42,790 nucleotides of DNA from Rathayibacter sp. SD072 (GCF_017355185.1 NZ_JADILJ010000030.1:1-42790); one strand, 5' to 3'. Shown: positions 23,287 to 30,962, counted from the stretch's first letter. Notes: generated by a model not told the origin, from the sequence alone. Numbers and translations: made by a program.

Positions 23287-23679
23287 CTAGTGGAGGAGTT
23301 CGGCCTGGATCCGAGCGGCGACGGCCTCGCGGAGGGGACGGACGTTCTCGGCGCTCCAGTCGGCCGGGTCGGGGAACGTCCATTCCAGGAATCGGCCGGT
23401 CGGGGTCGCGGGCAGGGTGAGGCCGGGCTTCATGGCGACGACGATGTCCGCCTTCTCGAGGTCCGCGACCGTGACGGCGCGGGGGGTGCGGTCGCTGATG
23501 TCGAGGCCGAGCTCCGCGACGGTCGCAGCGATCGCGGGGTTCACCGTGTCGGCGGGCGAGAGGCCGGCGGAGGTGGCGGTGTAGCGGTCGCCGGCGAGGA
23601 CGTCGAGCAGGCCTGCGCCGAGTTGGGAGCGGCCGGCGTTGTGCTGGCAGAGGAAGAGGACGGTGGGCTTCTCGCTCAT
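23287..23679 (-). CDS. arsC: Arsenate reductase, LMW-phosphatase type
   Basis: 130 residues. P-loop FLCQHNAGRSQ with nucleophile Cys11 and Arg17, TSAG at 36-39, and the general-acid loop FPDPADW with Asp104. This is the low-molecular-weight phosphatase-related arsenate reductase. With no second and third catalytic Cys of the thioredoxin-linked S. aureus type, it probably works with mycothiol/mycoredoxin as in corynebacteria (inference). It reduces As(V) to As(III) in the cytoplasm. ATG overlaps the flavoprotein stop by 4 bp, so it is the third gene of the unit MIP channel, flavoprotein, arsC. Confidence 0.93.
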   Translation of the reverse strand: MSEKPTVLFLCQHNAGRSQLGAGLLDVLAGDRYTATSAGLSPADTVNPAIAATVAELGLDISDRTPRAVTVADLEKADIVVAMKPGLTLPATPTGRFLEWTFPDPADWSAENVRPLREAVAARIQAELLH

Positions 23680-25061
23680 GCGGGGGTCACGGCTCCAGTG
23701 TTCGTGCGGGTCCAGGTCTGGGTGGCGATCTGCACGGCGTCCCAGGGGGAGCCGAGCGGGGGTGTGTAGGAGAGGTCGAGGTCGGAGACCTGCTCGACGG
23801 TGAGGCCGGCGAACAGGGCGGTCGCGTAGGTGTCGACGCGCTTGGCGGTCTCGGTGCCGAGGCGTCCGACGAGCTGCGCGCCGAGCAGGCGTCCGTCGCG
23901 CGTGTCGCCGGTGATGCGGATGGTGATCGGCTGCGCGCCGGGGTAGTAGCGCTTGTGGTCGTCCGCGACCGCGGTCGTCGTCGCCGGGGCGAAGCCGGCG
24001 GCGAGGGCCTCGTGCTCACGCAGGCCGGTGCGGGAGGCGACGAGGTCGAACACCTTCACGACCTGCGTGCCGACAGACCCGGCGAACCGGGCGTCGCCGC
24101 CGAGGGCGTTCTCGCCCGCGACCCGGCCCTGCTTGTGCGCGGTCGTGCCCAGCGGCAGGTAGGTGCTGCCGAGCAGGCGGTGGTGGGTGGTCACTCCGTC
24201 GCCCGCGGCGAACACGTGCGGGAGGCCGGTGCGCATGGCCTCGTCGACGACGACGGCGCGGCCGGCGCCGAGGGAGGCTCCGGCGCGGGCGAGGAGGTCG
24301 GTGTTCGGCTTCACTCCGACGACCAGGAGCACGACGTCGGCGGTCCGAGTGAGGGGTGTGCCGTCGTGGTCGGCGTGGACGGCGAGTCCGGTGGCGGTCT
24401 TCTCGATCGAGGCGACGGTGGTGCGAGTGAGGACTTCGACGCCGTGCTGGTCGAGCTCGGTGTGGACGAGGGCGCCGAGTTCGGGGTCGAGGGTGGAGAG
24501 CACTTCCGGGCCGCGCTGCAGCTGGGTGACGCGCAGGCCGCGGACGGTGAGGGCTTCGGCCATCTCGAGGCCGACGTAGCCGGCGCCGACGATGATCGCG
24601 GTCTGCGGGTCGCGGCTGTCGAGGAACCGCTCGAGCGCGAAGGTGTCGCCCATCGAGTGCAGCACGTGCACGCCGTCCTCGGGGCCGAGCCGGTGCACGC
24701 CGACGATCCCGGCGGAGGAGGCGAGGGCGCCGGTGCCGACGATCAGCTCGTCGTACCCGATCCGGTCGAGCGTCCCGTCCGGGGTGCGGACGGTGAGCTG
24801 CTGTCCGGCGACGTCGATGTCGGTCGCGAAGGTGTCCAGGCGCAGGGTCATGCCGGTGGCTTCGAGGTCCACGTGGGTGCGGTGCGCGAGGGACTGCCAG
24901 GGCTGCACCTCGCGGGAGAAGTAGTACGGGATCCCGCAGATGGAGAAGTTCGGGTAGGAGTCGGCGACGACGACGGTCACGTCGACGGACGGGTCGAGCT
25001 CGCGGGCGCGCAGCGCGGCGGAGATCCCCGCGTCGCTGCCGCCGATGGCGACGAGATGCAT
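23676..25061 (-). CDS. FAD/NAD(P)-dependent disulfide oxidoreductase (CoA-disulfide-reductase-like)
   Basis: 461 residues. FAD-binding start IGGSDAGISAALRAREL (G.S.AG in place of G.G.AG). Residue Cys in YPNFSICGIPYYFS corresponds to the single redox Cys of CoA-disulfide reductases and NADH oxidases. NAD(P) site VGAGYVGLEMAEAL at ~155, FAD segment HVFAAGDGV, and a C-terminal dimerisation domain (KVFDLVASRTGL, GAQLVGR). It may recycle the thiol cofactor that ArsC consumes, such as an arsenic-linked low-molecular-weight thiol (inference). Sits between the MIP and arsC genes and overlaps arsC. Confidence 0.88.
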   Translation of the reverse strand: MHLVAIGGSDAGISAALRARELDPSVDVTVVVADSYPNFSICGIPYYFSREVQPWQSLAHRTHVDLEATGMTLRLDTFATDIDVAGQQLTVRTPDGTLDRIGYDELIVGTGALASSAGIVGVHRLGPEDGVHVLHSMGDTFALERFLDSRDPQTAIIVGAGYVGLEMAEALTVRGLRVTQLQRGPEVLSTLDPELGALVHTELDQHGVEVLTRTTVASIEKTATGLAVHADHDGTPLTRTADVVLLVVGVKPNTDLLARAGASLGAGRAVVVDEAMRTGLPHVFAAGDGVTTHHRLLGSTYLPLGTTAHKQGRVAGENALGGDARFAGSVGTQVVKVFDLVASRTGLREHEALAAGFAPATTTAVADDHKRYYPGAQPITIRITGDTRDGRLLGAQLVGRLGTETAKRVDTYATALFAGLTVEQVSDLDLSYTPPLGSPWDAVQIATQTWTRTNTGAVTPA

Positions 25062-25077
25062 CAGAAGGCCTTTCGGA

Positions 25078-25833
25078 TCAGACGTGTGACGAGGTCGAGG
25101 CGGCCGGGACCACGAGGCTCCCGGCGGTCCGGGCGGCGCCCGGGAAGAGGAACACGGCGATGCCGACGCCGATCACGGCGCCGGCGAGCTGCGCGGCGAC
25201 GAAGGGCAGGACGGAGGTGGGGGCGATGCCGGCGAAGGTGTCGGTGACGACGCGGCCGAGGGTCACGGCGGGGTTCGCGAACGAGGTCGAGGACGTGAAC
25301 CAGTACGCGGCGCCGATGTACGCGCCGACCGCGGCCGCCGCGAGCGGGCCGCGGTCCGTCCGGGCGAGGGAGAGGATCACGAGGACCAAGCCGGCGGTGG
25401 CGACGACCTCCCCGAGCAGGTGCCCGGCGGTGACGCGCTCGGTCGTCGCGATCGCCGTCGGGACCTCGAACATCGCGTTCGCGAGGACCGCTCCGCTGAT
25501 CCCGCCGAGCAGCTGCGCGCCGACGAACACCGCCAGCTCACGGCCCGACAGGCCGGAGCGGTCGCGGCGACCGAGGAGCGCGTCGACGGCGGAGACGAGC
25601 GGGTTGAAGTGCGCCCCCGACACAGGGCCGAAGACGAGGATCAGCACCGCGAGTCCCAGAGCGGTCGCGAGGGAGTTCTCCAGCAGTTGCAGGCCGACGT
25701 CGTCCGGGGAGAGGGTCTGCGCGGCGATGCCGGAGCCGACGACGATCGCCACGAGCAGGCCCGTGCCGAGGAACTCGGCCACGGCCCGACGAGCGAGCGG
25801 AGGAGGGGAGGTGGTGTCCATGACGTTCGCCAT
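25078..25833 (-). CDS. MIP/aquaporin-family channel, probable As(III) exit route
   Basis: 251 residues, six TM helices with two half-helices. The first pore motif is NPL (GAHFNPLVSAVD) rather than NPA; the second is canonical (SFANPAVTLGR). The AEFLGTG start of helix 1 is typical. MIP channels in ars operons (AqpS type) let As(III) leave the cell down its gradient after ArsC reduction. Here it heads the operon and no Acr3/ArsB pump is present, so it is the only visible exporter. Start uncertain: ATG 25833 or ATG 25821 (MDTT). Divergent from the ArsR-ArsC fusion gene with a shared operator region. Confidence 0.9.
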   Translation of the reverse strand: MANVMDTTSPPPLARRAVAEFLGTGLLVAIVVGSGIAAQTLSPDDVGLQLLENSLATALGLAVLILVFGPVSGAHFNPLVSAVDALLGRRDRSGLSGRELAVFVGAQLLGGISGAVLANAMFEVPTAIATTERVTAGHLLGEVVATAGLVLVILSLARTDRGPLAAAAVGAYIGAAYWFTSSTSFANPAVTLGRVVTDTFAGIAPTSVLPFVAAQLAGAVIGVGIAVFLFPGAARTAGSLVVPAASTSSHV

Positions 25834-25872
25834 CTTGACCGCTCGCGATCACTCAGTCAAGATTGAGTCAAT
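25834..25872. promoter_or_regulatory. Divergent ars promoter with ArsR-type operator
   Basis: Plus strand: TTGACC (25835-25840), 18-bp spacer, AAGATT (25859-25864), 6 nt, then ATG 25871, a strong leaderless promoter. The -10 is embedded in the inverted repeats ACTCA/TGAGT (25851-25855, 25864-25868) and TCAA-GA-TTGA (25857-25866), and AGTCAA is repeated directly at 25855 and 25867. Bound ArsR would block the -10 and the divergent MIP promoter together. Confidence 0.7.
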
Positions 25873-26539
25873 GAACACCGAGCGAACCGAACTCGAATCG
25901 CGTGCCGCCCGGCATGCGGCCCTCAGTGATCCCGCACGCCTGCGGATCACCGACCTGCTCACCCTCGGAGACCTGGCGCCGCGAGAGCTGCAGGACCGGC
26001 TCGGGATGCCCTCGAACCTCGTCGCGCACCACCTCGCTGTGCTCGAGCGCGAGGGCATGATCCTCCGGCGCCGTTCGGAGGCGGACCGGCGCCGGACCTA
26101 CGTGCACCTGGTCCCCGACGCCTTCGACCAGCTCGGGCCTTCGACCACCGCCGCCGCGCGGCGGGTGCTGTTCGTGTGCACGGCGAACTCCGCCCGCTCC
26201 CAGCTCGCCGCCCAGCTCTGGGCGCAGCGCAGCCCCATCCCCGTCGCCTCCGCCGGCACGCACCCGGCCACCGCGGTGGCGGCCGGAGCGATCGCGACCG
26301 CCGAACGTCACGGCCTCCCGATACCCGAAGACGCCCCGCGGCAGTTCGCAGACGTCGCCGCCGATACCGACCTCATCATCACCGTCTGCGACGCCGCTCA
26401 CGAGGAGCTCGGTTCGGACGCGCTGCACTGGTCGATCCCCGACCCGGTGCCCGCCGGCACGGACGCCGCGTTCGATGCCGCCTACGACGAGATCGTCGCG
26501 CGCGTCGACGCTCTCGCGGCGAGAGTCATCGCCGCCTGA
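25871..26539 (+). CDS. ArsR-LMW arsenate-reductase fusion protein
   Basis: 222 residues. Residues 1-92 are an ArsR-type winged helix (AALSDPARLRITDLL, MPSNLVAHHLAVLEREGMI, RRTYVHLV). Residues 97-222 are an LMW-PTP/ArsC domain with VLFVCTANSARSQ (Cys103, Arg109), SAGTHPA, and acid loop IPDPVP (Asp191). The ArsR half has no Cys at all, so it cannot bind As(III) in the classical way; the only Cys are Cys103 and Cys173 of the reductase half. It may sense arsenate or the redox state through that half (inference). Leaderless. Its stop abuts that of the convergent arsR gene (TGATCA). Confidence 0.9.
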   Translation: MNTERTELESRAARHAALSDPARLRITDLLTLGDLAPRELQDRLGMPSNLVAHHLAVLEREGMILRRRSEADRRRTYVHLVPDAFDQLGPSTTAAARRVLFVCTANSARSQLAAQLWAQRSPIPVASAGTHPATAVAAGAIATAERHGLPIPEDAPRQFADVAADTDLIITVCDAAHEELGSDALHWSIPDPVPAGTDAAFDAAYDEIVARVDALAARVIAA

Positions 26540-26890
26540 TCAGACGCGGGTGAGCATCCCCGCGAGGGAGTCGAGTGCGCCCGGCACGAGGGAGAAGTAG
26601 GCCCACGTGCCGCGCTTCTCGCGGGCCAGGATCCCGGCGTCCACGAGGACCTTCAAGTGGTGCGACACCGTGGGCTGACTCAGCCCGACCGGCTCCGTGA
26701 AGTCGCAGACGCACACCTCGCCCGAGCTGCTCGACGCGACGATCGACACCAGGCGGAGCCTCGCGGGATCCGCCATCGCCTTCAGTGCCCGTGCCAGCAG
26801 CTCCGCGCCCTCGGCGCTCAGCGGCTCGCGCGCGAGCGGCGCGCAGCACGCGGCCGCCGCCGCGGTGAGAGTCAGCTCGGTCGTCGCCAT
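26540..26890 (-). CDS. arsR: ArsR-family As(III)-responsive repressor
   Basis: 116 residues from ATG 26890 (GGAGG close upstream). Winged helix with ALKAMADPARLRLVSIV and PVGLSQPTVSHHLKVLVDAG. Cys15-Cys16 (AACCAPL), plus CVCDF in the helix before the recognition helix, match the CC + C arrangement known from the Corynebacterium glutamicum ArsR1 As(III) site. It should release DNA on binding As(III). It is divergent from the monooxygenase/acetyltransferase pair and probably controls both through the intergenic operator. Directly convergent with the ArsR-ArsC fusion. Confidence 0.93.
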   Translation of the reverse strand: MATTELTLTAAAAACCAPLAREPLSAEGAELLARALKAMADPARLRLVSIVASSSSGEVCVCDFTEPVGLSQPTVSHHLKVLVDAGILAREKRGTWAYFSLVPGALDSLAGMLTRV

Positions 26891-26904
26891 GCCTCCACTC
26901 TCGC

Positions 26905-26970
26905 ACACATTGACAATCATCGATATAGCGGGGCAGACTCGGTCCATCGATGACCGTCGATGTCGAGGAG
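26905..26970. promoter_or_regulatory. Divergent arsR / monooxygenase promoter-operator
   Basis: An AT-rich patch contains TTGACA (26910-26915), 18-bp spacer, CAGACT (26934-26939) for the rightward unit. ATTGACAATCATCGATAT overlaps its -35, and CATCGATG recurs at 26945-26952. ATCGAT repeats of this kind are typical of ArsR-family operators in actinobacteria. GAGGAG at 26965-26970 is the RBS of the rightward gene. Confidence 0.6.
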
Positions 26971-26978
26971 TGCACCTG

Positions 26979-28298
26979 ATGACCCTGCTGCTGACCGTCC
27001 CGCACCGCACCGACGAGCGCCGCCTCACCGGCCTCCCCGTCGCCGTCATCGGCGCCGGCCCTGTCGGTCTGGCCGCTGCCGCGCAGCTGCTCGAGCGCGG
27101 CCTCGACGTCATCGTCTACGAGGCTGGCGAGAGCGCCGGCGCTGCCGTGCAGCAGTGGGGCCACACCCGCCTGTTCTCCCCGTGGGAGTACCTGGTCGAC
27201 GCCGCCGCTGCACGCCTGCTCGACGCGAGCGGTTGGGAGGCGCCCGCAGCGAAGAAGCTGCCCACCGGGCACGAGTTCGTCCGCGACTACCTTGCGCCCC
27301 TCGCCGCGACTCCGCAGCTCGCCCCCGTCATCCGCTACCGCTCCCGCGTCACCGCCGTCACCCGCGAGGGCATGGACCGCACCCGTTCCACCGGCCGCGC
27401 CGCCACTCCGTTCCTGCTGCGCCTGGACACGCTGGAGGGCTCCGTCGACGTCACCGCCCGCGCCGTGATCGACACCTCGGGCACCTACTCCACGCCGAAC
27501 GCCCTCGCCTCCGCGGGCCTCGACCCGATCGGCGCCGCCGACGTCGCCGAGCACCTCAGCCATGCGCTGCCGGACGTGCTCGGCGCCGACCGCGCCCGAT
27601 TCGCCGGGAAGAGCGTGCTCGTCGTCGGTGCCGGGCACTCCGCGGCGAACACGCTGATCAAGCTCGCTCGTCTCGCCCGCGAGGAACCGGGCACGAGCAT
27701 CACCTGGGGGATCCGCGGCATCAGCCCGCTGCGCGTCTTCGGCTCGAGCGATGACGAGCTGGAGGAGCGCGGCAAGCTCGGCGGCACCGTGCACCAGCTC
27801 GTGCGCGACGGCGCGATCACCCTCCTGGACCGCTTCGAGATCGACCGCCTCGAGAAGACCGCCACCGGCCGGGTCGCCGTCCTCGGGCGACGCCGGAAGG
27901 AGCGCGAGAGCGTCGAGGCCGACGTCGTCGTGCAGGCGACCGGGTTCCGGCCCGACCTCGACATGCTGCGCGAGATCCGCGTCTCTCTGGACGAGATCGT
28001 GGAAGCACCCCGCGCCCTCGCGACCCTCATCGACCCGAACCTGCACTCCTGCGGCACGGTCGACCCGCACGGCGTCGCCGAGCTCGCGCACCCTGAGCCG
28101 AACTTCTACATCGCCGGCATGAAGTCCTACGGCCGCGCCCCGACGTTCCTGCTCGTCACCGGTTACGAGCAGGTCCGCTCCATCGCGGACGAGCTCGCCG
28201 GCGATCACGCAGCCGCCCGGCGCGTGCAGCTCGTGCTCCCCGAGACCGGCGTCTGCTCCACCGACATCGGATCCGCCGGAGGAAGCTGCTGCTCATGA
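26979..28298 (+). CDS. ars-linked FAD/NAD(P) monooxygenase-like flavoprotein
   Basis: 439 residues. FAD site VIGAGPVGLAAAAQLLERG (23-41) followed by VYEAG, NAD(P) site VVGAGHSAANT (~212), and ATGFRPDLDML. Overall plan is that of flavin-containing monooxygenase/thioredoxin-reductase-like enzymes found in ars operons (ArsO-type). The C-terminal tail ends in GVCSTD and GGSCCS, three Cys that could bind As(III) or an arsenic-thiol. Role in arsenic chemistry is inferred from the operon: divergent from arsR and overlapping the acetyltransferase gene by ATGA. Substrate unknown; could oxidise or process an organoarsenical. Confidence 0.82.
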   Translation: MTLLLTVPHRTDERRLTGLPVAVIGAGPVGLAAAAQLLERGLDVIVYEAGESAGAAVQQWGHTRLFSPWEYLVDAAAARLLDASGWEAPAAKKLPTGHEFVRDYLAPLAATPQLAPVIRYRSRVTAVTREGMDRTRSTGRAATPFLLRLDTLEGSVDVTARAVIDTSGTYSTPNALASAGLDPIGAADVAEHLSHALPDVLGADRARFAGKSVLVVGAGHSAANTLIKLARLAREEPGTSITWGIRGISPLRVFGSSDDELEERGKLGGTVHQLVRDGAITLLDRFEIDRLEKTATGRVAVLGRRRKERESVEADVVVQATGFRPDLDMLREIRVSLDEIVEAPRALATLIDPNLHSCGTVDPHGVAELAHPEPNFYIAGMKSYGRAPTFLLVTGYEQVRSIADELAGDHAAARRVQLVLPETGVCSTDIGSAGGSCCS

Positions 28299-28792
28299 CC
28301 GCCACCCGGCCGATGGCCCCCGAGGACTGGGCGGCGGTCGAGGCGATCTACCGCGACGGGATCGCCACCGGACACGCCACCTTCGAGGTCGAACCGCCGA
28401 CATGCGAGGCGTTCGATGCAGGGAAGCTCGACGTCGGACGCCTGGTCGCCGTCGACGGCGAGCAGATCCTCGGGTGGACGGCGCTCTCGCCGGTGTCGAG
28501 CCGGCCCGTCTATCGAGGGGTGGTCGAGCACTCCGTCTACATCGCGTCGTCCGCCCGCGGCCGCGGCATCGGCGCCGAACTCCTGCAGGCACTCATCGAG
28601 GCAGCGGACGCCGCAGGTCTCTGGACGATCCAGTCGAGCATCTTCCCCGAGAACACCGCCAGCCTCGCCCTCCACGACCGCGCCGGCTTCCGCCGCGTCG
28701 GCACCCGCGACCGGATCGCGCAGATGACCCACGGACCAGCCGCCGGTACCTGGCGCGACACAGTCCTCATCGAGCGCCGGCGCCCGTCCTGA
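28295..28792 (+). CDS. GNAT N-acetyltransferase, ArsN/phosphinothricin-type
   Basis: 165 residues. GNAT fold of the PAT/Bar subgroup: AIYRDGIATGHATFEVEPP, GWTALSPVSSRPVYRGVVEHSVYI, the acetyl-CoA loop ARGRGIGAELLQALI, SIFPENTASLALHDRAGFRRVG, and WRDTVLIERR. The HATFE and RGVVE-SVYI blocks are those of phosphinothricin and arsinothricin acetyltransferases (ArsN). In an ars operon, acetylation of arsinothricin, a natural arsenic antibiotic, is the likely function. ATG overlaps the flavoprotein stop by 4 bp. Homology is clear; the exact substrate is inferred. Confidence 0.87.
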   Translation: MTATRPMAPEDWAAVEAIYRDGIATGHATFEVEPPTCEAFDAGKLDVGRLVAVDGEQILGWTALSPVSSRPVYRGVVEHSVYIASSARGRGIGAELLQALIEAADAAGLWTIQSSIFPENTASLALHDRAGFRRVGTRDRIAQMTHGPAAGTWRDTVLIERRRPS

Positions 28793-28892
28793 TCTTTCCC
28801 TGGCCCCGCGACGGGCACCGTCGTCGTGAAGGAACGAGTCGGCCCACGAGGGGAAGAACCCTCTCGGCCTCCGCAGGCGCTCCGATGTCCGC

Positions 28893-29273
28893 TCAGCGCT
28901 CCTCGCCCTCCGCGGCGGTCGGTCGCGCTCTCGGCGCCGGTCGAGGAGGCGACCACAGTGCCGCAGCGATCGACGCGACGCCGAAGGCGCCGGCGCTGCC
29001 GGCGAACAGCGTCAGCAGCCAGCCCGGACCGAGAACGATCTCCTCCCCGGACGAAGAGAGGAACGTGCACTCCAACCCGAGCGGGAACGGCGTGATCCGT
29101 CCCCGCACGATCCACCCCTCGTCGACTCCGCTCGCTGGCGGCGCCTGCCGGTCGACCAGGCACGTGTACTCCGGATCCCGCGCCTGGTAGAGCGAGCCGG
29201 CCACCGGAACGGCGAACAGACCGGTCAGGAGGAGGAGCCAGACCACCAGCGCGGCGTGGGCACTGCGAGTCAC
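28893..29273 (-). CDS. Small membrane protein, unknown
   Basis: 126 residues from a GTG directly after the preceding stop (TGAGTG), with GGAGG 6 nt upstream. Two TM helices (ALVVWLLLLTGLFAVPVAG near the start; GPGWLLTLFAGSAGAFGVASI near the end) flank an extracytoplasmic loop of ~60 residues with two Cys (YTCLVD, LECTFL). No family recognised. Second gene of a pair with a 37-residue membrane peptide. Confidence 0.65.
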   Translation of the reverse strand: MTRSAHAALVVWLLLLTGLFAVPVAGSLYQARDPEYTCLVDRQAPPASGVDEGWIVRGRITPFPLGLECTFLSSSGEEIVLGPGWLLTLFAGSAGAFGVASIAAALWSPPRPAPRARPTAAEGEER

Positions 29274-29387
29274 TCAGACCTCCAGCAGTAGGAGCACGAC
29301 GACGTGCCCCACCACGATCACGGTCACGATCGCCGCGGTCGTCGCGATCACCCGGAAGGCCCTGCTCCGTCGCTCGTCCCCGTTCAC
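29274..29387 (-). CDS. 37-residue single-pass membrane peptide
   Basis: GTG 29387 starts VNGDERRSRAF then one hydrophobic helix (VIATTAAIVTVIVVGHVVVL) ending LLLEV. Stop TGA is followed at once by the GTG of the 28893 gene, whose RBS lies inside this ORF, so the two would be coupled. The charged N-terminus/TM layout and coupling favour a real gene; the RBS is weak. Confidence 0.45.
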   Translation of the reverse strand: MNGDERRSRAFRVIATTAAIVTVIVVGHVVVLLLLEV

Positions 29388-29448
29388 GCCCTCAGTCAAG
29401 CAGGACCGCCGCTCAGGATGCACGCGTCCCCCTCTCGGGGCGCGGCGC

Positions 29449-29454
29449 TATCGT
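29449..29454 (+). promoter_or_regulatory. -10 element TATCGT, leaderless
   Basis: TATCGT, then 6 nt, then ATG 29461. The GGG abutting the ATG is too close to act as a ribosome binding site. Confidence 0.55.
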
Positions 29455-29460
29455 GCAGGG

Positions 29461-30186
29461 ATGCCCACGAGCGATGAGACCTGGACCCTGGCCGACCACG
29501 ACGTCCCCCTGTACCGGAGCGGGGACGGCGAGCGCGCCCTCATCCTGATCCACGAGGTGTGGGGTGTGGACGGGCACATCCGCTCGGTCGCCGACCGGTA
29601 CGCGGCCGAGGGGTTCCGGGTCGTCGCGCCCGAGCTGCTGGCCGAGAGCGGGCTGCTCGAGCAGCTCGACACCGAGCAGCGGGCCGACTACGACCACCCG
29701 GTGCGGCGCCTGCCGCGGCAGGTCGAGCTGCGCACCTTCTTCGCGCCCGTCTTCACTCCCGAGCACGCGAAGCGGAGCATCGCGGTCCTCCGAGCGCTCG
29801 TCACGCGGCTGCTGAGTGAGGACGGCGTCACGAGCGTCTCGATCACCGGGTTCTGCTACGGCGGCACGTTCAGCTGGGCGCTCGCGCTCGCGGAGCCGCG
29901 GCTGGCGGCGGCGGTCCCGTTCTACGGGCACGTCACGGCGTCCGACGAGGAGCTGGCCGTGCTCGAGGTCGGCGTGCTGGCGTTCGTGGGCGACCAGGAC
30001 GCGCCGCTCGTCGAGCAGGTGCCGCGGGTGCGCGAGGCGACGGCCGGGAAGGACGTCGAGGTCCTCGTCTACCCGGGCGCCGGGCACGCCTTCTTCAACG
30101 ACTCGAACGACGGCACCTACGTGCCCGAGGCGGCGGCCGACTCGTGGACCCGCTCGCTGGCGTTCCTCCGCGAGCGCGCCGTCTGA
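29461..30186 (+). CDS. Dienelactone hydrolase-family protein
   Basis: 241 residues, alpha/beta-hydrolase. The triad is intact: Cys132 (GFCYGGTF), Asp180 (VGDQDAPL) and His209 (GAGHAFFND). The conserved ILIHEVWGVDGHIR and VVAPELL strands match DLH, which opens dienelactones to maleylacetate. Members outside aromatic-degradation clusters hydrolyse other small esters. It stands alone with a leaderless promoter and a bidirectional terminator, so the pathway is not indicated. One substitution relative to classic DLH: Glu in HEVWG is present. Confidence 0.9.
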   Translation: MPTSDETWTLADHDVPLYRSGDGERALILIHEVWGVDGHIRSVADRYAAEGFRVVAPELLAESGLLEQLDTEQRADYDHPVRRLPRQVELRTFFAPVFTPEHAKRSIAVLRALVTRLLSEDGVTSVSITGFCYGGTFSWALALAEPRLAAAVPFYGHVTASDEELAVLEVGVLAFVGDQDAPLVEQVPRVREATAGKDVEVLVYPGAGHAFFNDSNDGTYVPEAAADSWTRSLAFLRERAV

Positions 30187-30205
30187 CTCCCGAGCAGAAC
30201 GTCGG

Positions 30206-30251
30206 CTGAGAGCGGGTGCCGGCCACGACGATGGCCGACACCCGAACTCAG
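30206..30251. terminator. Bidirectional hairpin terminator
   Basis: Arms 30213-30225 (CGGGTGCCGGCCA) and 30232-30244 pair 12 of 13 bases around a 6-nt loop; an outer CTGAG/CTCAG extends the stem. It lies between the convergent hydrolase and ABC ATPase genes. Confidence 0.8.
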
Positions 30252-30261
30252 CTTGCCGGCG

Positions 30262-30933
30262 TCAGGCCGCCTCGGTCACGCGGCCGCCCTTCAGGAGCAG
30301 CCGTCGCTGCGCTCGACGCGCCACGGCGGAGTCGTGCGTCACGATCACCAGGGTCAGCCCCAGGTTCGTCCAGAGCGACTCGAGCAGGGTCATGATGTCG
30401 TCCCGCGTGTCCTCGTCCAGCGCGCCGGTCGGCTCGTCCGCGAGCAGCACCGACGGCTCCTTGACCAGGGCGCGCGCGACGGCGACGCGCTGCTGCTGAC
30501 CGCCCGACAGCTGCGCCGGCAGATGGTCGGCCCGATCGGCGAGCCCGACGGACGCGAGGGCGGCGCGCGCCCGCTCCGACCGCTCCGCTGCTCCGATCCT
30601 CTGCGGGGCGAGCGCCGTCGCGACGTTCTCGAGCGCGCTGAGCGTGGGGATCAGGTTGAAGCCCTGGAACACGATGCCCACCTCCGACGCCCGGATCGCC
30701 GCGAGCCGGCGGTCGCCCGCAGACGAGATCTCGTGCTCGCCGAGCACGACGGTGCCCGAGGTGGGCCGGTCGAGGGCGCCGAGCATCTGCAGCAGCGTCG
30801 ACTTGCCCCCGCCGGTCGGACCCTGGATCGCGACCATCTGGCCGTCCGGGATGGTGAGGGTGACGTCCTTCAGCGCGGTGACCGCGGTTTTCGCGCTGGT
30901 GTAGCTCTTGGTGACGTTCGTGAGGGTGTACAT
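30262..30933 (-). CDS. ABC transporter ATP-binding protein (MacB/LolD type)
   Basis: 223 residues. Walker A GPTGGGKST (38-46), Q-loop FQGFNLIPTLSALENV, signature LSGGQQQRVAVARAL, Walker B VLLADEPTGALD, H-loop IVTHDSAVA. The FQG.NL.P..T..ENV style and ~220-residue length are those of MacB/LolD/FtsE ATPases that drive mechanotransmission rather than substrate channelling. It follows the FtsX-like permease gene by 29 bp on the same strand and will form the exporter with it. Confidence 0.95.
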   Translation of the reverse strand: MYTLTNVTKSYTSAKTAVTALKDVTLTIPDGQMVAIQGPTGGGKSTLLQMLGALDRPTSGTVVLGEHEISSAGDRRLAAIRASEVGIVFQGFNLIPTLSALENVATALAPQRIGAAERSERARAALASVGLADRADHLPAQLSGGQQQRVAVARALVKEPSVLLADEPTGALDEDTRDDIMTLLESLWTNLGLTLVIVTHDSAVARRAQRRLLLKGGRVTEAA

Positions 30934-30962
30934 GTCGTCCTTCGGATCGAGGGGGAGAGGGG

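Noticed and set aside
28793-28892. Weak hairpin (GAGGG/CCCTC near 28849-28865) as terminator
   Set aside because: Only 5 bp of stem; insufficient to claim.
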